Shown: positions 34,107-43,037, numbered from the stretch's first letter. The stretch is 64,000 nt of DNA from Chryseobacterium cucumeris (GCF_001593385.1 NZ_LUVZ01000001.1:558001-622000); one strand, 5' to 3'. Made by a program: numbers and translations. Notes: generated by a model from the sequence alone, not told the origin.

Positions 34107-35891
34107 ATGAAAACAAAATTCCAGGAAACTCTAAGCCGGGCCAATGAAGTCATTTTCCGATATCCAATGATTTTGGTAATGGCTTTATTAGCTGCTATTG
34201 GTGCCATATACATTGTGGAAACGGAACGTAGTGAAATTACTTCTTATATTAAGTTCACCATTTGTTCCTGTCTCGGAATTTCTCTGATGTTTGCATTAAA
34301 AATGTTGTCACAGAGAATCGGGAAAGAATTACTACTACAAGTATGCGGTATAGTTTTCCTTATAGGTTTCTATTATATCCTGCCTGATAAAAAAAACAGT
34401 TTTACAGAAGTATACGCTTATATCATTGCTGTTACTGCTCTTCTCTCTCACTTATTGGTATCATTTGTTCCGTTTCTGGAGAAAGACAGAGAGCTCAGAT
34501 TCTGGCAGTATAACAAAAACCTTTTTATCAATATCTTTCTCACTGCCGTATTTACAGGAGTTCTGACAGGCGGTGTGGAATTAGCCATCTTAGCGGTTGA
34601 TAAACTTTTTGACTTTAATTTTCATGACAGAATTTACAGAGATACATTCTTTGTTCTCGCTATTTTGGGAAGCAGTTTTATTTTCCTTTTATTTAATGAT
34701 AAAGGCTTAAATAACCTTGAAAAAGACGGAACTTATCCCGTTGTTCTGAAGTTTTTTACTCAGTTTATATTAATTCCGTTACTCCTTATCTATGTAACAA
34801 TTCTTTATTTTTATTCTGTTAAAATATTAATCAACTGGCAGCTTCCAAGAGGCTGGGTTTCTTACCTTGTTTTAGCCTATAGCATTGTTGGCATCCTTGC
34901 ATTACTTCTGGTTCATCCGTTGAAAGAAGAAAACGCAAAATCCTGGGTCAGAATATTTTCAAGAGCATTTTATTATACCATTGTTCCTTTGATCGTTCTG
35001 CTTTTCACTGCTATTTTTACCAGAATTTTAGAATATGGTTATACAGAACCAAGGTATTTCGTTCTGCTGCTTGCTCTATGGTTGTTAAGCATTGTTGTCT
35101 ACTTTATTTTCAACAAAAAAGCTACAATAAAGTTCATTCCTGTCAGCTTATTTTTATTTGGTGCTTTTGCATTGGTTTCCCCTTATCTTAATGCATTTAG
35201 TGTGGCTAAGAGAAGTCAGAAAACAGAATTGATGAATATTTTAAACCAGCATCAGCTAATGAGTGCAGACAAGATTAATTTTCAGAAAAAAGTTACTGAT
35301 ACTGTCCGTAATGAAATTGCTGATAAATTTGAATTTCTGGCTGAAAGAAAGCAAAGTGAATTTCTATCAACTCTACTGAACGAAAAAGATCAGGCTGAAT
35401 TAACCGACAATATTAAAAATGGTACATTTTATAGTATCAATTACGATATTCAGAATAAGTTCTCGGATGTGAATGTAACAGTAAAAAACAGAGCATACGA
35501 AATGAACAGACTCGTTCTTATTCGTAAAGAACAGGCTGTAGAAATTGGGAATTATCAATATTTAATTTTTTTCCATCGGTATAGCAGGGATCCCCAACAA
35601 CTGAATAATGACCAGTTTGAGCTTACGGACCAACTGACAGAAAAGTCATCATTAAAACTCAGTTTAAATTCTCAGGAAAAAATAGATTTCGGGCCACAGA
35701 TTATTAAACTATTTGAGAAAAATAAAAACAAGAAAGGAAATGTATTAATCCCAGAAATTGCTATGGAATCTGATTTAGGAAAGTATCACGTTAAGCTTAT
35801 TTTCAGTGAAATTACAAGAGAAAAGTACTCTGAAAATTACAATGCCAGTATTTATTACGAAAACGTTTATATCCTTATAAAATTAAAATAA
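34107..35891 (+). CDS. DUF4153 multi-spanning membrane protein
   Basis: A 594-residue protein with about 12 membrane segments in the first 370 residues, then a soluble domain of about 220 residues rich in charged and Phe/Tyr residues (ADKINFQKKVTDTVRNEI). The mid motif DFNFHDRIYRDTFFVLAILGSSFIF is typical of the DUF4153 family. Its function is unknown; a link to envelope stress or transport is speculation. It ends the PAP2/BlaI/DUF4153 operon with a strong terminator, so the repressor may control both membrane proteins. Confidence 0.82.
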   Translation: MKTKFQETLSRANEVIFRYPMILVMALLAAIGAIYIVETERSEITSYIKFTICSCLGISLMFALKMLSQRIGKELLLQVCGIVFLIGFYYILPDKKNSFTEVYAYIIAVTALLSHLLVSFVPFLEKDRELRFWQYNKNLFINIFLTAVFTGVLTGGVELAILAVDKLFDFNFHDRIYRDTFFVLAILGSSFIFLLFNDKGLNNLEKDGTYPVVLKFFTQFILIPLLLIYVTILYFYSVKILINWQLPRGWVSYLVLAYSIVGILALLLVHPLKEENAKSWVRIFSRAFYYTIVPLIVLLFTAIFTRILEYGYTEPRYFVLLLALWLLSIVVYFIFNKKATIKFIPVSLFLFGAFALVSPYLNAFSVAKRSQKTELMNILNQHQLMSADKINFQKKVTDTVRNEIADKFEFLAERKQSEFLSTLLNEKDQAELTDNIKNGTFYSINYDIQNKFSDVNVTVKNRAYEMNRLVLIRKEQAVEIGNYQYLIFFHRYSRDPQQLNNDQFELTDQLTEKSSLKLSLNSQEKIDFGPQIIKLFEKNKNKKGNVLIPEIAMESDLGKYHVKLIFSEITREKYSENYNASIYYENVYILIKLK

Positions 35892-35893
35892 AT

Positions 35894-35926
35894 AAAAAGA
35901 GACTACCATATGGATAGTCTCTTTTT
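35894..35926. terminator. Bidirectional terminator
   Basis: AAAAAGAGACTA (35894-35905) pairs with TAGTCTCTTTTT (35915-35926) between the DUF4153 and lectin genes, which converge. Confidence 0.9.
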
Positions 35927-35946
35927 TATTTTATCTAAATAGTCTG

Positions 35947-36699
35947 TTATCTATTAGTTCCTGAACTCCACAATGGAGTATAATCATTATAAACGACTAA
36001 GTTTCCGTCATTTTGTACAGAAAGCTTGTTCGCTCCTCTGCGAGAAGTATTTGAACTCCATACTGCTTTATTATAAGAATCATAAACAACTAGGTTTCCA
36101 TCTGACTGGAACTCCGCTCTGCTTCCTTTATTATCTGTTCCGGATGCCCAGATTGCATCTCCGTTATCGTATGATAAAACAAGATTTCCGTCATTTTGGA
36201 AAGTCAGATAATAACTGCCATTAGGAGAGAAAACTTTTCCTCCTTTACGGAATTTGTATCCAGTACTTATATTTCCATTTCCGCGGCCAAAGCCATTATC
36301 TCTTCCACTATTTTTCAAATCGCTTTTTGAAGCCCATAACGGGTTTGAGCCATTATAAATAACAAGATTTCCGTCATCCTGAATAGTTAATCTTTCCGCT
36401 CTTCTACCATTAGTATTAGAACTAAAAGCCACCCCATTTCCAGGAGTATAAACCACTAAGTTCCCATCATCCTGAAAAACAGCTCTTACTCCCTTGTTAT
36501 TAGTTCCTGCATCCCACATGGCAACTCCGGCTCTGTTATACAAAACAAGGTTACCATCATTCTGAAAAATCAAATAGTATCGGTTGTTACTTGCCCAGTA
36601 TTTTCTATTTTGCTCTAAGTTCTGCCCTGTGTAAATGTTCTGTGCATTAATTAATAATCCACCAAACACCATCATTAATGCTAATAAATGTTTTTTCAT
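35947..36699 (-). CDS. Secreted bulb-type (mannose-binding) lectin-domain protein
   Basis: A 250-residue exported protein: MKKHLLALMMVFGGLLINAQ is a signal peptide. Two tandem bulb-lectin domains (about 25-130 and 150-250) hold six copies of the Q-x-D-x-N-x-V-x-Y mannose-binding motif, for example FQNDGNLVLY, FQDDGNLVVY, IQDDGNLVIY, FQSDGNLVVY and VQNDGNLVVY; the fourth copy (FQNDGNLVLSY) is shifted by one residue. Such domains bind mannose or other glycans. The protein may act in adhesion or defence at the surface; no sorting domain is seen, so it would be released to the periplasm. It is monocistronic with a candidate sigma-54 site upstream. Confidence 0.88.
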   Translation of the reverse strand: MKKHLLALMMVFGGLLINAQNIYTGQNLEQNRKYWASNNRYYLIFQNDGNLVLYNRAGVAMWDAGTNNKGVRAVFQDDGNLVVYTPGNGVAFSSNTNGRRAERLTIQDDGNLVIYNGSNPLWASKSDLKNSGRDNGFGRGNGNISTGYKFRKGGKVFSPNGSYYLTFQNDGNLVLSYDNGDAIWASGTDNKGSRAEFQSDGNLVVYDSYNKAVWSSNTSRRGANKLSVQNDGNLVVYNDYTPLWSSGTNR

Positions 36700-36727
36700 T
36701 ATAATTATTTTTTGATTGATTGATAAT

Positions 36728-36744
36728 TTCTAAAATTATGCCAA
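36728..36744 (-). promoter_or_regulatory. Sigma-54-like promoter of the lectin gene (weak)
   Basis: The minus strand reads TTGGCATAATTTTAGAA: GG, ten bases, then G, which fits the spacing of the -24/-12 elements, but the -12 box lacks the usual TTGC. It lies 29 bases before the ATG. The TTGGCATA match is shared with 43038-43053. Confidence 0.3.
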
Positions 36745-36809
36745 AACATCATCATTTTCCAACCCAAGTTATAATTAAATGATTTACTGGAAATTAAATT
36801 CCATAAAAA

Positions 36810-36829
36810 AAGCGGCTTAAAAGCCGCTT
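36810..36829 (-). terminator. Terminator of the RRM gene
   Basis: AAGCGGCTT (36810-36818) pairs with AAGCCGCTT (36821-36829), with A/T-runs around it, just after the RRM protein stop on the minus strand. Confidence 0.9.
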
Positions 36830-36836
36830 CATATTT

Positions 36837-37187
36837 TTACCAACGATTTCCGCCTCCGCCACGGTTGTTACCATAGCCTCCGCCTCTATTATTGTTGTTA
36901 CCATAACCTCCACCTCTGTTGTTATCGAAGCTTCTTCTTGGCTTCTCTTCTCTTGGCTTAGCCTCAGATACGTTTAGAGTTTTTCCGTTAAATTCTTTTT
37001 GGTTAAGAGCTTCAATAGCTTGCTTTCCTTCTTCATCACCCATTTCTACAAAACCGAAACCTCTGGAACGACCAGTTTCTCTGTCTGTAACGATTTTAGC
37101 TGATGATACATCACCAAATTCTGCGAATAGATCGTGCAACTCATACTCTTTAGTTGCGTAATTGATGTTTGAAACAAAAATGTTCAT
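36837..37187 (-). CDS. RRM-type RNA-binding protein with glycine-rich tail
   Basis: A 116-residue protein with one RRM domain: RNP2 IFVSNINYATKE at residues 3-14 and RNP1 RGFGFVEMG at about 43-51. The last 40 residues are glycine- and asparagine-rich (RGGGYGNNNNRGGGYGNN), an RGG-like tail. In bacteria these proteins bind single-stranded RNA and often rise on cold shock. Targets are unknown. A long AT-rich upstream gap may hold a regulatory leader. It is monocistronic. Confidence 0.92.
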   Translation of the reverse strand: MNIFVSNINYATKEYELHDLFAEFGDVSSAKIVTDRETGRSRGFGFVEMGDEEGKQAIEALNQKEFNGKTLNVSEAKPREEKPRRSFDNNRGGGYGNNNNRGGGYGNNRGGGGNRW

Positions 37188-37555
37188 TTTAAATAAATTA
37201 AAAAATTAATAAAAATTTGGTATATAAAAGAAAAACAACATAAATTAATGAACAAATATTGATTCCAAATATAAACGTATGCAAGATACAATTAAAAATT
37301 TCAAATCAAAGCTTTTTTTAAATATTTCTCACATTATGTTGAATCTAAAAACAAAAAAAACACATAAAAACAATTTAAAAACCTGATTACCAAATAGTTA
37401 ATTAGAAATGCATTTTGTTATAAAATTAGTTAAAGATTTAAAAACAAATGCCAACGCTGAGTCCTCAAAATCAAGTTGATATAACACACAACATTTCATT
37501 TATCAACTTCCTTACTGCCCTGTTCTTCATAAAATTTTAAATACTGCACCAGAAT
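37188..37555. other. Gene-free interval between divergent RRM and DUF6157 genes
   Basis: About 370 bases of AT-rich sequence. No coding frame, inverted repeat or tRNA stands out. The part next to the RRM gene is A/T-rich and lacks a clean TAnnTTTG, so the RRM transcript could start well upstream and carry a long leader. Nothing further is supported. Confidence 0.55.
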
Positions 37556-37969
37556 ATGAAATCTTACACCACAAATTATACCAACACACTTATTGAAGCC
37601 GCTGAAGATTGTCCTGTTTTCCGTTCACAGGTTCCTCCTGAAAAAAAGGAAAAAACACTCGCCAGTCTCCAATATGAGCAACTTATAAAAAGTCCTTATC
37701 AATATTCTTCCGATGATCTAATTTTTGAATGCTATGCCATTAAAAATGAAATTTCAAAAAATGAGAAAGAGAATGAAAGAGAAAAATTCTTTTCCAGAGG
37801 CCAGCCTTGTCTACGGTGTTCTCCTTTAGCAAAAAAATATGGGTTTGGATTCCATCATAATACAGAAGGGAAAGTAGCTCTGATTGCCATAGAAAGCGAA
37901 GAATATCAAACATTACTGAATGATCCTGCTATAGCAAAAACGAAAGCCATGCGTTCCAAAAGAAAATGA
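37556..37969 (+). CDS. DUF6157 family protein
   Basis: A 137-residue cytoplasmic protein. It begins KSYTTNYTNTLIEAAEDCPV and has QYEQLIKSPYQYSSDDLIFECY and FFSRGQPCLRCSPLAKKYGFG with a CxxC, a pattern I know from the DUF6157 family of Bacteroidota and Actinobacteria. No function is established. The lysine-rich C terminus is short. It is followed about 100 bases later by a separate promoter for the thioesterase gene, so it is probably its own transcript. Confidence 0.78.
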   Translation: MKSYTTNYTNTLIEAAEDCPVFRSQVPPEKKEKTLASLQYEQLIKSPYQYSSDDLIFECYAIKNEISKNEKENEREKFFSRGQPCLRCSPLAKKYGFGFHHNTEGKVALIAIESEEYQTLLNDPAIAKTKAMRSKRK

Positions 37970-38013
37970 TTGAGAAAATGAATGATTCTTTTCAGATCAA
38001 TAAATACTATTCT

Positions 38014-38045
38014 TTTGAAAAGATCAGCTTTTAACACTAAATTTG
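38014..38045 (+). promoter_or_regulatory. Promoter of the thioesterase/regulator pair
   Basis: TTTG (38014-38017), a 20-base spacer and TAAATTTG (38038-38045) match the Bacteroidota consensus at both elements. The start site would be near 38049, giving an 18-base leader. Confidence 0.75.
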
Positions 38046-38066
38046 TACTGCAAATTATTACAAGAT

Positions 38067-38462
38067 ATGAACTACCATACCAGAAAATGGGTGAAACCCG
38101 AAGACTTAAACCCCAATCATTCACTTTTCGGAGGAAGACTCCTTCAATGGATTGATGAAGAAGCTGCACTTTATGCTATCATTCAGTTGGAAAACACAAA
38201 AGTAGTAACCAAATTTATTTCTGAAATCAACTTTGTCAGCTCAGCCAAACAGGGAGATATTATAGAAATTGGAATTGAAGCTACCCATTTCGGGTCTTCT
38301 TCTATTACTTTGAGATGTGATGTAAGAAATAAAATGACTCATCAAACCATTATTACGGTAGAAAGAATTGTCATGGTAAACCTTAACGAAGAAGGCAATC
38401 CTGTTCCTCATGGCAAAACCCAGATAGAATTCGTAAAAGACAGGTTAAACAACAGCCTATGA
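38067..38462 (+). CDS. Acyl-CoA thioesterase (hotdog fold)
   Basis: A 131-residue protein. It has the hotdog-fold thioesterase pattern HSLFGGRLLQWIDEEAALYA (about 20-38), EINFVSSAKQGDIIEIGIEA and SSITLRCDVRN. It resembles YciA-type enzymes that hydrolyse acyl-CoA. The start at 38067 is chosen because the promoter just upstream would put the start site past the earlier in-frame codon at 38043. Its stop overlaps the ATG of the CxxC-AraC gene (CTATGA), so the two are translationally coupled, although no metal link is obvious. Confidence 0.85.
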   Translation: MNYHTRKWVKPEDLNPNHSLFGGRLLQWIDEEAALYAIIQLENTKVVTKFISEINFVSSAKQGDIIEIGIEATHFGSSSITLRCDVRNKMTHQTIITVERIVMVNLNEEGNPVPHGKTQIEFVKDRLNNSL

Positions 38463-39019
38463 AGATTTTCATAAAGAATATGGTCTGCAACAGATGCATT
38501 TCGGCAGTAGAAAATATCTTCCGTAATGCAGATGTAAAGACAGCTAATATCTTACTGGGAGAAGTAGAAACGGAAGCTGATCTTTCTCCTGAAAAAATGC
38601 AGATCATAGAAAAAGAACTGCTCGATACAGGTTTTGAAAGAATTATGGATTCAGCTCATCAGACTGTAGAAAAAATCAAAAACCTGATCATTGTAAAAAT
38701 AAGCGAGCTCGATATCTCGGAAGATTTTCTGCTTTCCGAATTTTTAAGTTCAAAACTTCACAAGGATTACAGTGCTCTTTCCAAAACATTTTCTCAAAAC
38801 GAAAATATCACATTAGAACAATTCTTCATTCTTCAGAAAATAGAAAAGGTAAAAGAGCTTCTTTTATACAACGAATTCAACCTTACTGAAATTGCAGGAA
38901 AACTTGGGTATAAAAGTGTACAGCATCTTTCTTCCCAGTTCAGGAATACAACAGGATTCACTCCTACTGAATTCAAAAAACTCAAAGAACACAATCGCAA
39001 AGCACTCGACAATCTATAA
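38459..39019 (+). CDS. HMA-like metal-binding domain fused to an AraC-type DNA-binding domain
   Basis: A 186-residue protein. Residues 1 to about 70 look like a heavy-metal-associated domain: IFIKNMVCNRCISAVENIF with a CxxC, then a strand-helix-strand. The C-terminal 90 residues form an AraC helix-turn-helix pair (FFILQKIEKVKELLLYNEF, LTEIAGKLGYKSVQHLSSQF, FTPTEFKK). It probably senses a metal, likely copper or a similar soft ion, through the two Cys and controls the P-type ATPase gene 195 bases downstream. The start overlaps the thioesterase stop. The HMA half lacks a clear Met-Thr at the loop, so the metal is uncertain. Confidence 0.78.
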   Translation: MKIFIKNMVCNRCISAVENIFRNADVKTANILLGEVETEADLSPEKMQIIEKELLDTGFERIMDSAHQTVEKIKNLIIVKISELDISEDFLLSEFLSSKLHKDYSALSKTFSQNENITLEQFFILQKIEKVKELLLYNEFNLTEIAGKLGYKSVQHLSSQFRNTTGFTPTEFKKLKEHNRKALDNL

Positions 39020-39024
39020 GTTTA

Positions 39025-39130
39025 AGTGTTTGAGCGTTTAGGATGAAGGAGTTAAATATTCCTATTCAAACTTACAAACTCTCAAACACTCTTACTCTTA
39101 TACTCTCCTACCCTTAAACTCTCCCACTCC
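39025..39130. repeat. Pyrimidine-rich low-complexity stretch with inverted repeat
   Basis: AGTGTTTGAG (39025-39034) faces CTCAAACACT (39081-39090). Between 39075 and 39130 the strand is a run of short CTCTCAAACAC-like and CTCTCCTACC-like words. This may be a terminator, an attenuator or an AT/CT-rich filler of the kind that recurs in flavobacterial gaps. Confidence 0.45.
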
Positions 39131-39175
39131 ACCTAATTTTATAACTATTATCCTTAAATTTATAACAACCTTAGT

Positions 39176-39194
39176 TTTCCATTTTGGAAATTTG
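39176..39194 (+). promoter_or_regulatory. Promoter and palindrome upstream of the metal ATPase
   Basis: TTTCC-ATTTT-GGAAA (39176-39190) is an inverted repeat overlapping GAAATTTG (39187-39194), one mismatch from TAnnTTTG. The start site would be near 39198 with a 16-base leader. The overlap makes the palindrome a candidate operator for the CxxC-AraC protein. Confidence 0.4.
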
Positions 39195-39213
39195 TACTAT
39201 AAATTTAAGAATC

Positions 39214-42081
39214 ATGGAACAACAGTATAAAATACTCGGAATGACCTGTTCCGGCTGCCAGAAAAAAATTTCAAATCAACTGAACAGTGTTGATGGTGTT
39301 AAAGCCGATGTAAATCTGGAAACCGATACCGCCACCATCACTTCTGATCATGGAGTGAAACTTTCGGTATTAAATGATGCCCTGGCAGAAATAGGGAAAT
39401 ACAGACTTGAAGATCCCAATCATCCCGAGACAGCCTTTGTAAAACCTCAGGACCGTGTATCTCCGTCTTCGGTATACTATTGTCCAATGGAATGTGAAGG
39501 AGATAAAGTATATTTCAAACAAGGGGAAAGATGTCCTGTCTGCAAAATGTATCTGGTTCCTATTGAAGAAAAGCTTGCCAAAGATCCTAATTATAAACCA
39601 ACTTATTCATCAACCAACCTTCCTGAAAATTTTAAAGATAGTATCGGGAAGCATTATTGTCCGATGTTTTGTGAAGGGGATAAAGTATATGATGAAAAAG
39701 GCAGCTGCCCTGTTTGTCATATGGATTTAGAGCCAATTACTGAAGAACTCGCCCAAAAAGCAACCTCACATCAGCATCACGCTCATTCCCATTCTCATTC
39801 TCACCATCATCATAATCATGACCATCATCATGAGGCTCCTAAAGTGACTGATGAAATGGCAGGCAGGTACTACTGCCCAATGTATTGTGAAGGCGACAAA
39901 ACCTATGATTCTAATGTGGGATGTCCGGTTTGCGGAATGGATCTTGTAAAATATCCGGAAAAGAAAACCGCAAAATACACCTGTCCTATGCATCCGGAAA
40001 TCATTCGTGACGAACCGGGAGACTGCCCGATCTGCGGAATGGATCTCGTGAGAATGCCGGACAGCGGTGATGATGACGAAGATGAAACCTATACTCTATT
40101 AAAAAGAAAGTTCATTATTTCACTCGCGTTTACGATTCCGGTTTTCATTCTTTCTATGGGAGGAATGTTGATCAATTTCCCTTTCTCTCATCAGATCCAG
40201 GGATTTATTGAGCTTGCATTGACTCTTCCTGTAATGTTTTATTCAGGATGGTTTCTGTTGAAAAGAGGCTGGGTTTCCTTCAAAACATGGAACCTCAATA
40301 TGTTCAGTCTGATTGCTCTGGGAGTTGCTGCTGCATTTATTTTCAGTATTGTTGCTCTGATATTTCCAGACATTATTCCACATGAAATTCGTGGACATAA
40401 TCATGAAATCCCATTGTATTTTGAGGCAGTCTGTGTGATTTTAACCCTTGTTATTTTAGGTCAGCTGATGGAAGCAGCAGCTCATAAAAAAACAGGAAAT
40501 GCCATTAAAGAATTAATGAATCTTTCACCTGATGAAGCCAATCTTATGATAAACGGTGAAGAAAAAAAAGTACTGCTTTCCCAAGTAAAAATAGGAGATT
40601 TATTAAAGGTAAAACCGGGTGAAAAAATTCCCGTAGACGGAAAAATCATTGAGGGAAATTCTATTGTGGACGAAAGCATGATTACCGGAGAACCTGTTCC
40701 TGTTGAAAAAAATGTTGACGATAAAGTATCTTCCGGAACCATCAACGGTAACCAGGTATTCATTATGAAGGCAGAAAAAGTAGGTGATGAAACACTGCTT
40801 TCCCAGATCATCAAAATGGTGAATGAAGCCAGCCGCAGCAAAGCACCTATCCAGAAGCTTACGGATAAAGTTTCAAAAGTATTTGTCCCTGTAGTTATTC
40901 TTATTGCAGTACTTACTTTTGTTCTTTGGCAGTTTTTCGGCCCGGAAGGAAAAAGGACTCTATTTGCTTTTGTGAATGCTGTTGCTGTTTTGATTGTGGC
41001 TTGTCCCTGTGCCCTTGGTCTGGCCACTCCCATGTCTTTAATGGTAGGAATAGGGAAAGGTGCTAAAAACGGAATCCTTATCAAAAATGCAGAAGCTCTG
41101 GAACAGATGAATAAAGTAAATGTTTTGATTACTGATAAAACAGGAACTTTAACAGAAGGGAAACCCTCCGTAGAACATATTGAAACAGTAAACGGAGATC
41201 AGAATCAGATTTTAAAACTGGCTTTTTCTTTGAATCAAAATTCTGAACACCCACTTTCCAATGCCATAATAAAAAGAGCAAAAGAAGAAAATCTGACTGT
41301 GGAAAAAGTAGATCAGTTTGAGAATATCTCAGGAAAAGGAGTGAAAGGAAATATCAACGGAAAGATTGCTTATCTTGGAAATGAAAGTCTCCTGACCTCC
41401 CATCAGATTATGATTCCGGAGAGCTTAAAACAGAAAGCAGTAGAAGTTCAGTCTAAAGCTCATACTATTTCTTATATCGCACAGAAACAGCAGGTGCTGG
41501 GATTCGTAAGCTTTACAGATAAAATCAAAGAAAGCTCTAAGAAAGCCGTAAAACAGCTGATGAGTGAAGGTATAGACGTCATTATGATGACCGGAGACAA
41601 CGAACATACTGCCAAAGCTGTTGCTGATGAATTAGGAATCAAACATTTCAAAGCCAACTGTCTTCCTGAAGACAAACTGAATGAGGTAAAAAAACTACAG
41701 CAGCAGGGCAAAATTGTAGCGATGACGGGAGACGGAATCAACGACTCTCCTGCCCTTGCCCAGTCTGATGTGGGCATTGCTATGGGAACAGGAACAGATG
41801 TTGCGATTGAAAGTGCTGAAATTACTTTATTGAAAGGAGATATCTTAGGCGTTGCAAAAGCTAAATTACTTAGTGAAAAACTTCTCAAAAACATTAAAGA
41901 GAATCTGTTCTTCGCATTCATCTATAATGTACTGGGCGTTCCGGTTGCGGCAGGATTATTGTATCCATTCTTTGGAATTCTTTTATCACCAATGATTGCA
42001 GCTGCAGCCATGAGCTTCAGTTCCCTGTCTGTGATACTGAATTCATTAAGATTAAACTCTGTAGATCTGGATATAAAATAA
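39214..42081 (+). CDS. copA: Heavy-metal P-type ATPase, CopA-like, with several N-terminal metal-binding modules
   Basis: A 955-residue metal-exporting ATPase. The HMA domain has [10 protein letters not shown] (Cys at about 12 and 15). Then four zinc-ribbon-like modules follow: three with CPMxCEGDKxY...CPVC and one CPMHPE...CPICGMDL. A His-rich linker (14 His in about 21 residues) lies between the second and third. The core has [24 protein letters not shown] and GDGIND. CPC in the sixth membrane helix is the copper/silver-type site. It would expel copper or related ions from the cytoplasm. The start at 39214 is used because the earlier in-frame codon lies upstream of the predicted start site. 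DUF72 follows after 4 bases. Confidence 0.92.
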   Translation: MEQQYKILGMTCSGCQKKISNQLNSVDGVKADVNLETDTATITSDHGVKLSVLNDALAEIGKYRLEDPNHPETAFVKPQDRVSPSSVYYCPMECEGDKVYFKQGERCPVCKMYLVPIEEKLAKDPNYKPTYSSTNLPENFKDSIGKHYCPMFCEGDKVYDEKGSCPVCHMDLEPITEELAQKATSHQHHAHSHSHSHHHHNHDHHHEAPKVTDEMAGRYYCPMYCEGDKTYDSNVGCPVCGMDLVKYPEKKTAKYTCPMHPEIIRDEPGDCPICGMDLVRMPDSGDDDEDETYTLLKRKFIISLAFTIPVFILSMGGMLINFPFSHQIQGFIELALTLPVMFYSGWFLLKRGWVSFKTWNLNMFSLIALGVAAAFIFSIVALIFPDIIPHEIRGHNHEIPLYFEAVCVILTLVILGQLMEAAAHKKTGNAIKELMNLSPDEANLMINGEEKKVLLSQVKIGDLLKVKPGEKIPVDGKIIEGNSIVDESMITGEPVPVEKNVDDKVSSGTINGNQVFIMKAEKVGDETLLSQIIKMVNEASRSKAPIQKLTDKVSKVFVPVVILIAVLTFVLWQFFGPEGKRTLFAFVNAVAVLIVACPCALGLATPMSLMVGIGKGAKNGILIKNAEALEQMNKVNVLITDKTGTLTEGKPSVEHIETVNGDQNQILKLAFSLNQNSEHPLSNAIIKRAKEENLTVEKVDQFENISGKGVKGNINGKIAYLGNESLLTSHQIMIPESLKQKAVEVQSKAHTISYIAQKQQVLGFVSFTDKIKESSKKAVKQLMSEGIDVIMMTGDNEHTAKAVADELGIKHFKANCLPEDKLNEVKKLQQQGKIVAMTGDGINDSPALAQSDVGIAMGTGTDVAIESAEITLLKGDILGVAKAKLLSEKLLKNIKENLFFAFIYNVLGVPVAAGLLYPFFGILLSPMIAAAAMSFSSLSVILNSLRLNSVDLDIK

Positions 42082-42085
42082 TAAC

Positions 42086-42814
42086 ATGACAAAAGAAAAT
42101 CTTTACATAGGGTGCTCGGGATTTTACAATAACGACTGGAAAGGGTCTTTATATCCCGAAAATTCCCAAAGTAAAGATTTTCTTTCTTTATACTCAAAAA
42201 CATTCAATGCCGTAGAAATCAATTCTACTTTTTATAGAAAACCGACCTCAAAAACATTATTGAAGTGGCATGCTGAAACACCTGATAATTTCAGATTCTT
42301 CATTAAAATTCCAAAAGCCATCACCCATCAAAACCGGCTTGAAAATTCCAAAGACGAGATTGCTCAATTTTGCAATCATATTCAAAACAGCCTAAAGGAT
42401 AAACTGTCCGGATTTCTATATCAGCTTCCTCCTTCCTTTACAAATACAGTTGAGAACACAGAACGGATTATCAACAATCTCGATTCCAGATTTCTGAACG
42501 TCATTGAATTCCGCCACAGTTCATGGTGGCAAAAAGAGATATTTGATCTTTTAAAACAACACGATATTGTCTTCTCAGGCGTAAGTTTTCCAGGCAATCT
42601 TCCTGAAGACCTTATTATTAATCATCCGGAAATACTCTATTACAGGCTTCATGGAAAACCTGTTCTTTACAAATCAGAATATAGTAATGATTTCATGGAT
42701 GCATTAGCTGAAAAGATTAAAAATACAATCCAAACCTCATTTATTTTCTTCAATAATACCTGGGGAACGGCAGCTATTAAAAATTCGCTGTATCTAAAAC
42801 ATATTTTGGAATAA
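42086..42814 (+). CDS. DUF72 domain-containing protein
   Basis: A 242-residue protein of the DUF72 TIM-barrel family. It begins LYIGCSGFYNNDWKGSLYPE and has FRFFIKIPKAITHQ, LSGFLYQLPPSFT and VIEFRHSSWW, the family's usual landmarks. DUF72 proteins have unknown activity. Start and stop are separated from copA by 4 bases, so it is cotranscribed with the metal ATPase, but no metal role is visible in the sequence. The next transcript begins after a 290-base gap. Confidence 0.88.
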   Translation: MTKENLYIGCSGFYNNDWKGSLYPENSQSKDFLSLYSKTFNAVEINSTFYRKPTSKTLLKWHAETPDNFRFFIKIPKAITHQNRLENSKDEIAQFCNHIQNSLKDKLSGFLYQLPPSFTNTVENTERIINNLDSRFLNVIEFRHSSWWQKEIFDLLKQHDIVFSGVSFPGNLPEDLIINHPEILYYRLHGKPVLYKSEYSNDFMDALAEKIKNTIQTSFIFFNNTWGTAAIKNSLYLKHILE

Positions 42815-43037
42815 CACTCCGGCAGAATGATTTGATTTTGTTAAAATAAAATAATTCTCCGTCAATTGAAGAATATTGAAATCTTAACAAACATAGAAAA
42901 ATACTATCGTTTTCATATTTATAAATGTTAAATTTTAAAGAAAAGAAAATCATAAATTTACAACTTGTCAGGTAATGAAAATCTCCCTTAAAATAAAGTT
43001 CTTAAAATAAACTTAAAAAGAAAAACAACTGCACAGC

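Noticed and set aside
35994..36700. The tandem lectin motifs as a nucleotide repeat or mobile element
   Set aside because: The repeat is at the protein level (Q-x-D-x-N-x-V-x-Y) and belongs to one gene; the DNA copies are diverged and show no insertion boundaries.
38067..39019. Thioesterase and CxxC-AraC pair as a toxin-antitoxin or metal operon
   Set aside because: The overlap shows translational coupling only; the thioesterase has no metal-binding signature and both proteins look like ordinary cytoplasmic enzymes or regulators.
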